Position numbers and translations under genes: made by a program
The notes under the pieces: generated by a model
The model's database searches: none
What the model was told of the DNA's origin: nothing
What the model saw: the letters and a program-made list of their open reading frames with translations, nothing else
Shown here: piece after piece, positions 45,958 to 56,585 of the stretch
Numbering within the stretch: the first letter of the stretch is position 1
How the letters are laid out: every line of letters starts with the position of its first letter
From: Gautieria morchelliformis
Taxonomy: Eukaryota > Basidiomycota > Agaricomycetes > Gomphales > Gomphaceae
NCBI GenBank assembly: GCA_015179125.1
Contig: WHVA01000581.1
Location: 1-64,000 of the forward strand
Direction of reading: 5' to 3'
Length of the DNA: 64,000 nt

Positions 45958-48900
45958 ATGGGTCCAAAGCTTCGTGAAGCTAGGGCTCGCCCACTGTACG
46001 AGGATGCAATCTTTCAGCTCATCCAAGAAGATGATGATGTTAATTCTACTATTAACGATGACGGTAATTCTCATATTAAGGATGACGGCAATTCTCATAT
46101 TAATGATTTTGTAGAAGGTCCAGTCACACGTGGGACTCGAGGAAGAGGCAGGGGCAGGGGCCGAGGCGGAGGCAGGGGCAAGGTGCGAGTAGCAAACGGG
46201 CAAGTGGAACATGTTGACCCTGGGCCCGAACCACCTACCGACGCTTCAGAGGAACGATCTCAGCGCAGACGTGAGAAGCAACGTGAGGACCAACATGCAC
46301 GCAACCAGGCAGAGCGTGAGTCTCACAATATCAACAATTCTTTTGGCGGTTCAACACCCCCACCTCCACCTGCAACCCTGCCACCCAATCCACCACCACA
46401 ACCTAGAACGCCGACCCTAGATAGGCAAGCTGACCCTCCCACCTCTGTACGGCGTGTTGTGGTCGCTCGCATCATACGTACACCGGTGTCCCCTTTCGGA
46501 CGACCTAGGGGCGCATTTACTAATGTGACATTGTCCCCCATTAGTAACCCGCTTTCTCAAACTCGTAGGCCAGCAGTCGGTGCACCTGATGTTTGGGAAT
46601 TTTTCACTAAGGATAATGTCGCAAAAGGTGTCAAGACTATTTGCAAACTATGCTAGTAAGTACTTTGTTGTGTTATTCTAATAATTTCTTACAATTTGAT
46701 TTTGCAGCCCACCCGTGGAATATTCCCCTTCGACAAGCACTGGTTCTCTGCGCGTTCACATTGAAGCACATCATGCCTATGAATATCTCACAGCTTGCCG
46801 GGAGAAAGGTTGGCCGGTCAAGATAAAATCACTCACTCTTTCCAAAAGTGATCAAAAAGTGACGACTCAACCTGAGCCACGCCCACCTTTCTCAACCGGT
46901 CGGTTTAAAGCGGCCCTAGTCAATTGGATCGTTGCAGATGATCAGGTACGTGGGATACAATGTGCTTTTATAACTAATCCATATTATCAAACATTTAGTC
47001 CATTAATGTTGTCGAATGCCCTGAATTCCGTGACCTTTTGCTTTTGCTAAGAGAATCCCTACTGAGCTGTGATATCCCGCACCGAACCACAATCTGCAGC
47101 TTAATTGGAAAGGCATGGGATCACAACTTCAGAGAACTCAAAAAGGAGCTAGCAGTAAGTTTATCTCGTGAATTGTATAGGAATACTAAATCTCACACTT
47201 CATATACTAGCAATCGGTTGGGAAGATATCACTTACAATGGACATATGGGATGATAAGAGTATGCGTGCGTATGGAGCTGTAACTGCTCACTACTTACTT
47301 TGTGGGTCAACATCGATGTCACTGGCTGGTAAGGGAGAGCTGGTGCTATGTGCTGCTCTGATCGGTTTCCTTCCAATGCCTGGCCGCCACTTTGGTCAGG
47401 ATCTTGCGAAGGGTTTGCTTTTTATCACAGATCGTGTCAACATAACGGACAAGGCAAGCTATTTATTTTCTCACACAGTTATCACGACTAAATCCCTGTA
47501 GATTATGTTTGTCACTACAGATGGTGCATCTAATATGGCCGCAATGATGCATGACTTTGAACATCTCCTAATGGCGCGATTCATAGATTTCGATAGTGCT
47601 AATCAACAAATCATGTAAGTTTCGCTATTATTGAATAGCCTCAGTCTTCTTACTGTATTTAGCTGCTTCCCACATCGTCTTCATGTCACCGTTGCCGCCA
47701 TGCTACGAGAATGCACAAGCATCGAGGCATTAGAAAATTCTACTGGTGATTTTGGCCTGACTGAGGAACCGGTAAATCCTTCTAGTCAGACACCTGCACA
47801 GGCCTTACAGCGCGATCCGGTTGCGATCGCACGCAACATTGTGAACACAATTCGGACCTCCCAACTTCGCCGTGAGGAATTTAAAGAGATTGTTTCAACT
47901 GGCAACTGTCGAGCACGCTGGCTCAATGATCAGAAGATGCCTTACCAAATGGCACATGTCACCCTTATTCGGGATAGTCCAATCCGATGGGGATCATCGT
48001 ATATGATGATTGAACGGACATTGTATCTTCGTCAGGTAAGTCGTTCTGGTGCTATTGACAAATATGAAATGCTAATTTTTTTTAGGCAATTGAAGTTTAT
48101 ACTTCACCACCAGTCATGAGTACTGTCTTCAAGCAACGACTCACAAACAACGAATGGGCTGTTCTGAAGGATATAAAAGATGTATTAGAGGCAAGTCTTG
48201 TTTATCTCTTTAACCTAAGTGCAATACTTATTCCATCAAGCCGGCTCATGCTCTACAAGCTGTTATGTGCACCGAACACATGCCTATCCTTGCTTGCGTA
48301 CTCCCAGCTTTCGATGCCCTCCTATCGTCTTGGACACGGATGCACAAGGAGCCTTCAAAGGCACACCTAAGAAAGATGATCGATGCAGCGATTGAAAAAA
48401 TGACCTCACAGTACAACGAGCGTCGGTTTTCAAAGGCTCATATTATTTCCATTGGTATGTGGCAAATAGATACAATATGAGTTTGCTAATCAAGCCTTGG
48501 CCAGTTCTTCATCCATCGCTCAGATTTCGGTGGATTGAAAGGAATTGGCCGACCAATCAGGTTGCATTTGCTAAACGGACTATTCTATCGGAGGTAAGTT
48601 ATCACACTCTGCTATACAATGAAAAGTGACCATGATCACCTAGCTTGCAAAATACGACGGGTGTCAACCAGCCATTCAATCTACCAGAGAGACCATAAAC
48701 CTACCAGGCTTGTCACGCAATGTCTACACACTCCTTTTCGGCCATGGAATTGATGAGACTCAAACAGGGCGTACCTCAGGCTTACCATCGATTGAAGAAG
48801 AATGGGACTCTTATTGTCATGCTGCGAACTGGCCCGACATATATAGTGTCGACCTAGTAAAATGGTGGGATGTGAGTAATAATATCTTTGTTTTATTCAA

Positions 48901-49359
48901 CATTCTAATCATAACTAGCACAACGACGGAAACTATCCGCGACTTTCTCATTGGGCACTCGACTACCTCCCAGCGCAAGCGTCGTCGCTCCCTGCGGAGC
49001 GGGTCTTCTCTTCTAGCGCAGAGACAGATACACGTCGCAGAAACCGCATATCACCCTATCTGATGGAGCAACTCCAGATGCTCAAATTTATGATCAAGAA
49101 GGCACGGCTGGATTTCACGGCTAGCTGGAAGTGGGAGGAGAAAGATATAGAACGGGAGAACACATGGCAAGACCAGGGGTTCTCAGCATGTGTGCAGAAC
49201 CTTCACAATGACTTTGACTGGCAGATGGATATATTGAGTGACAAGGATGCACAAGAGATCGATAGGGAGGCCAATAGGGGATCTGGGAGGGACTCAACAG
49301 ATCTAGAGCCCGAAGAGTTTACTTTTGAGAGCTGTGACGAATGGGAGGAACTTAAGTAG
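45958..49359 (+). CDS. hAT-family transposase, 965 residues, 11 coding exons, intact
   Basis: Exons: 45958-46655, 46708-46945, 46999-47154, 47211-47453, 47502-47614, 47663-48035, 48086-48190, 48241-48454, 48505-48593, 48644-48871, 48919-49359. They sum to 2898 nt with no stop. Introns are 47-56 nt; those at 47454 and 48191 use GC donors (AAG|GCAAGC, GAG|GCAAGT). A further 51-nt intron (45898-45948) lies in the 5' leader. Domains: an RG-rich N-terminus; a BED zinc finger (VWEFF, CKLC, HIEAHH) across exons 1-2; first Asp in LTMDIWDD (375); second Asp in VTTDGASN (452); CFPH at 484-487; the KWWD block (816-819) and hAT dimerisation region with SSLPAERVFSSS, whose Glu846 fits the third catalytic residue. 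It should excise and reinsert the element. The ORF start is the first ATG after the leader intron. Confidence 0.92.
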
Positions 49360-49517
49360 GTCTTGTAATAATGAGTTTCTAATACCAACAACGTATATTT
49401 CCTAAGTATTGCAAAAAATCTCGAACAGACTGGCCCAGGCGCCAGAGGTTCGGAGCCTGAACACTGTTGCTCTTGACCACGAGCCTCTTCACTCCAGCAT
49501 CTATCGCTCTTACACAC

Positions 49518-50755
49518 ATGCCTCCCAAACGCAAGACCGCTAGAGGCGGAGGATGAGCAAAGCGCCCCAGGGAGTTGTCCGTCGTTGCTCAAGGCTCTGA
49601 CGAGCAGGCTCACAAACATCAGCGCGTTGATGACACCAGTACTGCAGCTGCGCCAGATGGGACAGCAGCTGGCTCTTCAAAAATACAGGACCACCCACTT
49701 CTCGCAGAAGGAGACGAAGATGCCGAAGGGGAAGCTGAAGACGATAGGATGGATCCCATGCAGGGAGAGGACGCAGAAGGTCAGAGGGAAGACATTGCAA
49801 ATCCTGATCATGTGCAGGGCAGGACGCTGTAACTGACGACGGGAATGATACTCACCAAGGCGTCGAAATGGACACTGCTGACCCCACACCGTCCACATCC
49901 ACCCGCGGACGTGGGCGCGGAAGAGGTAGAGGCCGACGCGGCAGAGGTGCCCCCCCTCCACGGAGCAGTCCGCGCAAGGGCCCAGCGGACCCTACGTCTA
50001 CGCCCCCCAATCCCCGTGGACGAAAAGCCACTCGAGGCAGAGGCAGAAGCAGAGGCACGGCGGCTTCCGGCCCTTCAAGCACCAATGTACATGCAATCGA
50101 GGATGGAACTGCACAAGCCACAGGGGAAGACGAATCTCATAATGAGGAGACCGCAGGCGACGCCACGGCCACTGGCCACCACCCGCCTCCTGAACTCGAG
50201 TCCCCAGAACCTCAATTCCAACAGCATCAGCAGCCGGCCGACGATGCGCAACAGCAGCTCCCTCCCCAAATACCTGCTGCAGACCCTGCTCTCCAGACTC
50301 CAAGCCACTTCGCGCCACATCCCCACGTCTATTATCCAACCTATTCATCGCACGCACCACCCTTTTCATACCAATATGTCCCGCCTCCACCACACCCGGC
50401 CGCGCTGGATGGCCGATCGTACCTCGCGCTCCGTCCAGATGGAGGGCCGCCAGTGTACGGCGCAAGCTTTGCGACAACTGTCGGGACTGGGAATGGGATA
50501 AATTCAGCCTCCCCGTCTTTCAATGCATCATATCCGACACCCGTAGCACCTGAGCACTCTCTTGACGCGAATGCGCCGCAAGGAAACCCTTTTCCTCCGG
50601 CCGTACCCATGGTTATACCCGCGTATGGTTCAACCGTGTACAGCGTTGGCGCTGTGTCCGATGATGATGATGACGACGACGTGAAGCCGGAGCCGGAGCA
50701 GGTTGTCGCTAGCAGCCGCGTGCCACCAACGAGAAGCACCAGGAATGTCACGTGA
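49518..50755 (+). pseudogene. Captured or second hAT-borne coding sequence, RG- and proline-rich
   Basis: Begins MPPKRKTARGGG and then, after a stop at 49552, reads an acidic low-complexity stretch to about 49828. After a one-base frame change it continues as a 295-codon open frame (49868-50755) with RGRGRGRGRRGRG repeats, a proline/glutamine-rich middle and an acidic DDDDDDD patch. It looks like a nuclear RNA- or DNA-binding protein of the host that was picked up and has started to decay. The composition is much more GC-rich than the transposase gene. A second hAT gene is possible. The following 50756-51200 is also open but unrecognised. Confidence 0.5.
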
Positions 50756-51260
50756 AGCTTCTCCAAGCAAGCGTAGATCAAAAAGAGTCTGAGGCAGCAG
50801 AGCGAAAGGAGACATCTACTCGCCTGCAGCGTATATTTCCAGGCACGCCTTCGCTTCATGACCCGTTCTCAAACCACGCTGATATCCAGCCTATGTTGGT
50901 TGGGTGCGACAGCGGCATGCTTGGGCCCACAGCCTATCCAGGAGGTGGAGAGGGCAAAGCGGGGAAGAAGAGCGAAAAGAAGAAGAAAGGTGCCGTGCAA
51001 CCTGCTCTTCCTTCTAATGCTCCCCCCGTTGCCATAACACCAGTTCCATATCCGATTCCCTCCGCCCCCCTGCTCCGTCCTCACCAGTCTCGCCATCCAC
51101 AGTACTTGCCCCCACAGGTTTTCTGGACTCGCGCTGAGTTGCGTCGCGTGACAACCAGTGGCCTGAGGGGTGCGGTGTATCTTTGTTTTTGGAGCCTCTA
51201 ACATTGAGGTCTAGTGAAATTTTCCCTGTTTCATTGCTTGGATGTCTAAGTTTCTTTCAG

Positions 51261-51527
51261 GTTTTATCATGGATGGGTCGAATGTCCTTGACCCGGGCTT
51301 CCTCAAGCGCATGAATACACTCCTCGCCAATGCAGAGGTGCCGGTTTTTTTTTTTGAAGGGGACGAACACTCCAAACAGGTTGCCAAGAATCTACACGTC
51401 GTATTTACCATGAACCCACCAGAGAATGGACTGGCATCTCGAGCTGCCACTTCTCCAGCTTTGTTCAATCGAGCGTTCCAGACTGGTTTGGCGATTGGAA
51501 CGATCAAGCTTTCTATCAGCTGGAACG
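51261..51527 (+). pseudogene. Dynein heavy chain gene exon captured inside the hAT
   Basis: The product reads [20 protein letters not shown], then [11 protein letters not shown], then [11 protein letters not shown] and [10 protein letters not shown], then (one frame over) [14 protein letters not shown]. These blocks, in this order, are diagnostic of the AAA4 Walker B region of dynein heavy chain. The usual segment between GDE and the [10 protein letters not shown] block is missing, and a frameshift follows FNR, so it is not functional. The exon is bordered by an intron acceptor (TTTCTTTCAG, ending 51260) and a donor (GTAAGT, 51528), showing that genomic DNA, not mRNA, was captured. Confidence 0.85.
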
Positions 51528-51869
51528 GTAAGTATATATTTGATTTATGTTATTTGAGTTATAAGCGACATCATTAACGTTTCCGCTCCAAGCCTGTAGC
51601 AGCGACGATCACAACAACTTAGCGGCAACGGAGACAATGAAGATTTTGATTGATAGAGTTATGTTACTAATCTAAAATAATGTATTAATAAACCCGTATC
51701 TCCCCCCTTAAGTATGTTCGGCTTCCGGCTAAAAGCCGGCTTTTAACCAAGCCAAGCTGAGGAACCGCAGCTTGGCTTATAGCCATAATTATAATAGCCG
51801 GCTCTCGTAAGCGTGGCTCGGCGCTAAGCCAAAGCCGCGCCGCGGCAACACTAGTTGCCAACAACACTA

Positions 51870-52035
51870 GACACAGGCCTACGAGTCGCAATTGTGTACT
51901 GTACAGACATGCATAGACTTGTACGCTATTTCTGGTTCTTCCGTGTTGTGAAGAGGGCCCAGCTATTATGTAACAGACACTTCCTCTTCTGATAATTCAT
52001 CATGATCAGAAGTCTCCAAGCACCTCACACATGGC
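51870..52035. repeat. Repeat S, 5' flank of gene copy 2, right part after the hAT nest
   Basis: Resumes CCTACGAGTCGCAATTG right after the GACACAGG target repeat and passes into module R1. Confidence 0.65.
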
Positions 52036-52985
52036 GCAAAGGGCCAACTTTCACCTGGCCAAGTCGCGAGGTGTGGACCGGGGGAGTGGTCACTAAAGTT
52101 TCGCGCAATTACAAAGGTGTGAATTCCAACTGACACCTTCCCTCCGTTCCACTCACTAGCCGACCGACCGATAATTTCATTGCACCCTCGCCCTCGACTC
52201 GAAGCTGTTCTTTCGATGGACCGGGAATCGTGCGTGTGTTTCGAAGATACAATGGCTCCCCGTGGTTTTGTTGCCATCTGCAGCTCCCAGTGCCATGACC
52301 AAAGCCCGCAGTCGGTCCGATAGCAATGAATACGGCAACTCTTGCTGAATGGAAAAAATCTAGCATTTGACAAGTGAGAGACATGACTCGCACCTTAGTC
52401 TGCCATTTGGCTTGCGCGGTGGTGGTGTCGGCCGATACGCCATACACGTTAAAGTCATGTTTTGTAAAATCGGGATGAGTCTCGGAAACCGCATGCTTGC
52501 TTTGTGCGGCCAGCTGAAGTACCAAAGATTAGAAAACCTGGAGACGTCAGAAAAACCGGCATCCCAAGGCTGTAAGGTTGACTGGCATGCCCTGTTCGCG
52601 GTAGCGCATGCGCCCAGACCCGGACCCGCCGTTGCTGGGCACCGTGAGCGTGGACGTTGGGGACGCGGACGTGGACGTGGACGTGGACGCTGTGCTGGCG
52701 GATATAGACCGGGAATGGGTATACGGACGGGCGGCGCGGGACGTTGTTGGCGAGGGTATTTGCCCCGGGTCCGATTCCGTAGTGGTATTCGCGTGTAAGG
52801 TTGGCGTCTGCACCGGCACCGGTTCGTCTTCGCCGTCCCCAAGACGAAAGGTAAGAGGTAAGAGGAAAGACGATGGACATGCCGTCAGAGGTTTGAGTGC
52901 CGTCGCTGTGGGTGGAGAAAGGAAAGAGGGGTGGAGAGAGGGTGGTATCAGAGTGGCCGGCCATAGAGTAGTTATACATAAGTGG
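51990..52985 (-). repeat. Module R1, copy C (longest copy)
   Basis: Runs from about 52985 (minus-strand frame starting MYNYSMAGHSDTTLS) to 51990. A variable region with GACGTG hexamer repeats (52655-52690) corresponds to the Ser/Thr-rich stretch. The conserved end holds KWQTKVRV, IAIGPTAGFG and LVSGTEGRCQLE in one frame. It lies directly upstream of gene copy 2 once the hAT nest is removed, as copy B does for gene copy 1. Function unknown. Confidence 0.6.
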
Positions 52986-53069
52986 AAAAGGAAATTAAAA
53001 GATATGAGACAGAGCAGCTGAAGAAAGAAAGACAGCCCAACGAGCGAACAACAAGGACAACAAGGCAGA

Positions 53070-53375
53070 AACAGGTGCAGCCAGGCCGTTGGACGCCGCC
53101 CCAGACATTGGCTCAGGGCAAGCTGAGGTGATCATAGGCCACGAAGAAGTTCAATTCATCATCGTCCATGCTGTTCTTATAATCTCTACATATCTATGCT
53201 ATACAGACAGACAAATCGACTGGCGTTTGAACGACGATTTTCCCGTGTCGTTCTAAAAAATTCATTCCAGCATCATTGGCGTGGGTGGCATGCGAGGCAC
53301 CCTCCTTTGTACTATCCAGATCCAGTCCATGTTGGAGCTGAATCAGTTCCCAACAGAAGGTAAGATTTCTGCGAG
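53070..53375 (-). pseudogene. 3' end remnant of a nuclease-kinase block
   Basis: 53070-53125 matches the downstream flank of gene copy 1 (CAGCCAGGCCGTT, then CCCAGACATTGGCTCA) and 53277-53345 matches its last exon (GTGGGTGGCATGCGAGG). No kinase domain is left. It marks the end of a decayed copy next to copy 3. Confidence 0.55.
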
Positions 53376-53421
53376 TTCGCTACATGCACCTGCGGGCCAT
53401 CTCTTCTACGTGTGCGATAAA

Positions 53422-53964
53422 TCACCCACCCAAGGGTCGCGGCGACATCGCCGCCATGGTGACGATCGCCTTGCAGGCTCCCGCGCAGTCCATCGAATTG
53501 TCCGCGTTATAGGTGAGCACAGTCGAGCCCTGTTTAGATGCCAAGTTGTGCCTGTGGACTCGAGAGTCCTCTTGTATGCGTGCTGGACGGACTGGACGCC
53601 ACCGCGCATCTTGGAAAGCCTTACCCTGCCTTTTCCCCTTGTCAGGACACCACCCTGCTCCGACAAAGTCAATGTTAGTTACACAGGTCAAACATCCCAG
53701 ACGAACCTTATTACACTGAGGATCGCGCAAGGTGGGAACCGGACCTATGGGAATGACTGTCTGCAAGGACTGCCCCAGGGCTGTCGATTGGTCCCGACGG
53801 TGTGTGCCCCCGTGAGCACCCGAGTTAGGTGTACGCTCTCGCCCAACCGCAGGCTGAGAATCGGCCGAGTCACAGGAGCCGCAGCCTGAGCACCAACCTG
53901 CACTGGACTCATTTTCGGGCTTTGAGGCGAGGGGACTGCTGTTATCAGCCCTTACTCTAGTCAT
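53422..53964 (-). CDS. 180-codon open frame, unrecognised
   Basis: An open minus-strand frame starting MTRVRADNSSPLASK, rich in serine, glycine and cysteine, with the block DCAGACKAIVTMAAM near its end. The plus strand is also open here (53281-53889), so coding strand and reality are uncertain. No domain recognised. It sits between two remnants of the nuclease-kinase family and is not repeated elsewhere in the window. Confidence 0.3.
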   Translation of the reverse strand: MTRVRADNSSPLASKPENESSAGWCSGCGSCDSADSQPAVGRERTPNSGAHGGTHRRDQSTALGQSLQTVIPIGPVPTLRDPQCNKVRLGCLTCVTNIDFVGAGWCPDKGKRQGKAFQDARWRPVRPARIQEDSRVHRHNLASKQGSTVLTYNADNSMDCAGACKAIVTMAAMSPRPLGG

Positions 53965-54119
53965 CAGTGTTAATCGATAATCATCGATCGTCGGACTCGT
54001 CCTTCCAACCTAGTGTATGCTGTTAAAGGGAGTACATGCTATACTTATAACCTCTACTAATGCTATGCAGACAGCTTGTGCCCGCGATATATGAGAAGCT
54101 CATTTATTGGCCTGCAACT

Positions 54120-56067
54120 GCCGTGATTCATGCGAAATTCTGCAGAAACAACCACCCTTAGGACTATCCAGATCCAGTGCACGTCGGAGCCGAATTAGTT
54201 CCAAACAGTGGTGTGATCGATGACGCTTTCGACTGCCTGATTGCTATGAGATATTCAAACAGTCAACTCAAATAACGAAGATAACTGGGGGGATGAACTC
54301 ACAACTGTACAACACTGGTGTTCTGATGCCTCACTCAGATCCACCAGTTTCAGCTGGCCGGTGGTGGAACGTAGTACATTCCGTGGCTCAAGATCGCCAT
54401 GGCGTAGTCCCGCCTGGTGCAACTTCAGAGCCATGGAGAATAATTCTAGTCTGAAGCGTGTCGTTGAGTCATAGAACTCACGACAGGTGGCACATACCTC
54501 TCATCTTCAACTAAGTCATTCCAAGAAGTCAAAGCATTTCCTTCTTTACTCAAAACCAGCACGTCAAAAAAGGAGTGTCGAAACCGCCCAAAGAAAGTGG
54601 GGAGGATATCCTTCGCCTGTTCTCTCTCTGCAATCTTACCATACCAAAGACTTTCCGAGTGCAATCTATCCCGTGACTCCTCACTCTCTGAAAGCTTGAC
54701 AGCAACATCTTTACCCTGCCATGAGCCGGAGAACACCGTGCCAGTGCTGCCACGCCCAAGAAAGCCATTTACATTAAGCCAAGGAATCGTTGAGGACGGA
54801 ATATCTTCTGTCTTCCAATATCTATATGGCAGTCCTTCTTGGTCACATTGTTCTGCCTCTGTCAGTAATGGAGAACCAACTAGAGGTGCGGCTAAGGCAC
54901 AAGGGACTTCTCCTTTTGAGAACACAAGGAAAGCCTAAGGATGCTCAGGATTATGGGGTTTCGCAACATCAATAAGTTATATGGAGTCTTACATTAATAC
55001 ATAGACTTCTTTGCCTCCCAGACTGTGGTGTCCAATTAGAGCTGAGGCTTGTCTCTCCAGCCGATGTGGTCACATCTGACGAGGCATTTAACTCCTCTTC
55101 TACCGGGGTAGCCTTTGGATTTCCACTGATAGAGCTCAGGTCTTCTACATCAAAATGAAATTGGCCCCGACTATGTGCCGCAAGACCGGCAAGCGAACAC
55201 CCCACTACACAAGTCATCCAGCGTTCACCGATTCTCTTGTCCACAGGATCCGGGTCTGGCTCTCGCGTATCTTCCACCTGTACGACATCTGATATGACTA
55301 GGTATGGGTTTTGTGGAGGGTGATGCACGATACGAAAGACAATGAGATGCGATGCAGCCGTCCAGCACAGCCACTTCATGTTATAAGAGACCATGTAGGT
55401 GGTAACCTGAACATTGTCAGACAAGACAACTAAGATTTACTTAGCGGCACACACCTTGAGGAGAATCCTGTCCACCATATCCCACCTAGCTCTCCCATCC
55501 CAATTGAGTCGAACCTCTTCCCGCCCACGATTTACGATAGCTTCCCAGAATTTTTTTACAATTCCCTCACTTTCCAACTCAATGATGCTGATATCCACAG
55601 GAGCAACATCGACACCGACATGTGTTAATTGTCCTCGAATGTCAGGTCGCTGATGTTGGCTTGTATCTGCAGGAGCAAACTCAAAATTTTTCCCTATGCC
55701 TTTGACCTGTACAAACCTTTGAAGGATAAAGGCTGCTCTGGCGAGCCAGTATTTCCCCAAAAAAATGTTGAACCATATTCTCCGAAGAGAGGTCAACGCC
55801 TTGATTGTGTCTTGGACCATACAACACCTGCAATGCCTCTAACCGATAAGTCGAAGCTTGATCAACGCGTATCAGACGCAGAGCATTCTTGACCGCATCT
55901 TCTAAGGCATCCAGAAGATTTGGGTCATATACACAGCGGTCAGGGAGAGGGTCATTGTTTTGAAGCATGTGGGATCCTGGCGTTGTCACAGAGCTTGCAT
56001 TTCCCCATTTTGAAGTCCAGCTGCGGAATTCAAGTTTTTCTGAGACGAGTTCCCATAGTGTTGCCAT
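54120..56067 (-). pseudogene. Nuclease-kinase gene copy 3, decayed
   Basis: Same exon order as copies 1 and 2: nuclease-like part (56067-55457), exon 2 (about 55408-54990), kinase N-lobe (54925-54494) with GRGSTG and VAVK, catalytic loop HGDLEPRN near 54395 and a shortened last exon. The nuclease-like part is no longer in one frame, the motif reads ELE instead of ELK, and the C-terminus differs from copies 1 and 2. It lacks an upstream R1 module: at 56150 the sequence changes to unrelated DNA. It groups with copy 4 by the ELE motif and shared wording (KKFWEAIVNR, RARWDMVD). Confidence 0.78.
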
Positions 56068-56202
56068 TGACGTTGGTGGATGCTGAAGCGCAGTGACGAG
56101 CGAGGCCGCGCATCTGATCTCGGGTTTTCCCACGCTGCCACCAATGGCCATTACAAACCAATGGACCTCAGGGGACCGGTGTCACTGTGGACATAGTCCA
56201 TA

Positions 56203-56585
56203 GCACTGCAGGCATAGAAAAGTTTTCTTGCCTGAAAAACTGTTCAAAAAACTGTAAAGATTTTCCAAATATTTTTAGTGTTTTTTTTATGTAAAAAAAC
56301 TATAATAAAATTTTGTTGAGCAAGAAAACTGTAAAAAAATTCAAACTTTTTTGCAGGGTTTTTTATGTGTTTCTTTGTGTTTTCACAAAGAAACTTATAA
56401 AAACACATAAAAACCCCTGCAAAAAACTTTAAACTTTTTTACAACTTTCTTGCTCAACAAATTCTAACAAAAACACAAAATTTTGTTAAATTTTTTTTAC
56501 ATTAAAAATACTAAAAAAATTTGGAATATTTTTACAGTTTTTTGAACAGTTTTTCAGACCAGAAATTTTTTATATGCCTCCAGTG
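56203..56585. mobile_element. Fold-back (MITE-like) element, 383 bp
   Basis: Two imperfect inverted arms of about 180 bp meet at TTTGTGTTTTCACAAAG (about 56380-56395). Outer ends CACTGCAGGCATA and, inverted, CACTGGAGGCATA. TA dinucleotides flank it (56201-56202 and 56586-56587), which would fit a Tc1/mariner-type MITE. Very AT-rich, non-coding. Confidence 0.7.

Larger units (their letters stand above)
45406..51853 (+). mobile_element. Inner hAT element, apparently complete and autonomous
   Basis: Perfect 8-bp target repeats GTTGCCAA (45398-45405 and 51854-51861). Ends TAGTGTTACCGC and, inverted, TAGTGTTGCCGC. Subterminal regions (45415-45560 and 51715-51850) repeat AGCCGGC and AGCTTGGC blocks. 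It carries an intact transposase gene (45958-49359) and about 2.3 kb of extra sequence (49400-51700) with captured host gene pieces. The insertion is 6448 bp, long for a hAT because of the cargo. Confidence 0.93.
44498..51869 (-). mobile_element. Outer hAT element, split by an inner hAT
   Basis: Perfect 8-bp target repeats GACACAGG (44490-44497 and 51870-51877), as expected for hAT. Ends TAGTGTCGTGGGCA and, inverted, TAGTGTTGTTGGCA. Its own sequence is only 44498-45405 plus 51854-51869, about 920 bp, so it is a shortened, non-autonomous copy. Many subterminal copies of TTCTGCCA/TGGCAGAA near both ends look like transposase-binding sites. On the minus strand a BED-finger-like stretch (RWKWRCNHCPRNAALVKHRD, 44946-45005) remains, with an unassigned 100-codon frame after it (44651-44953). 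Confidence 0.88.
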
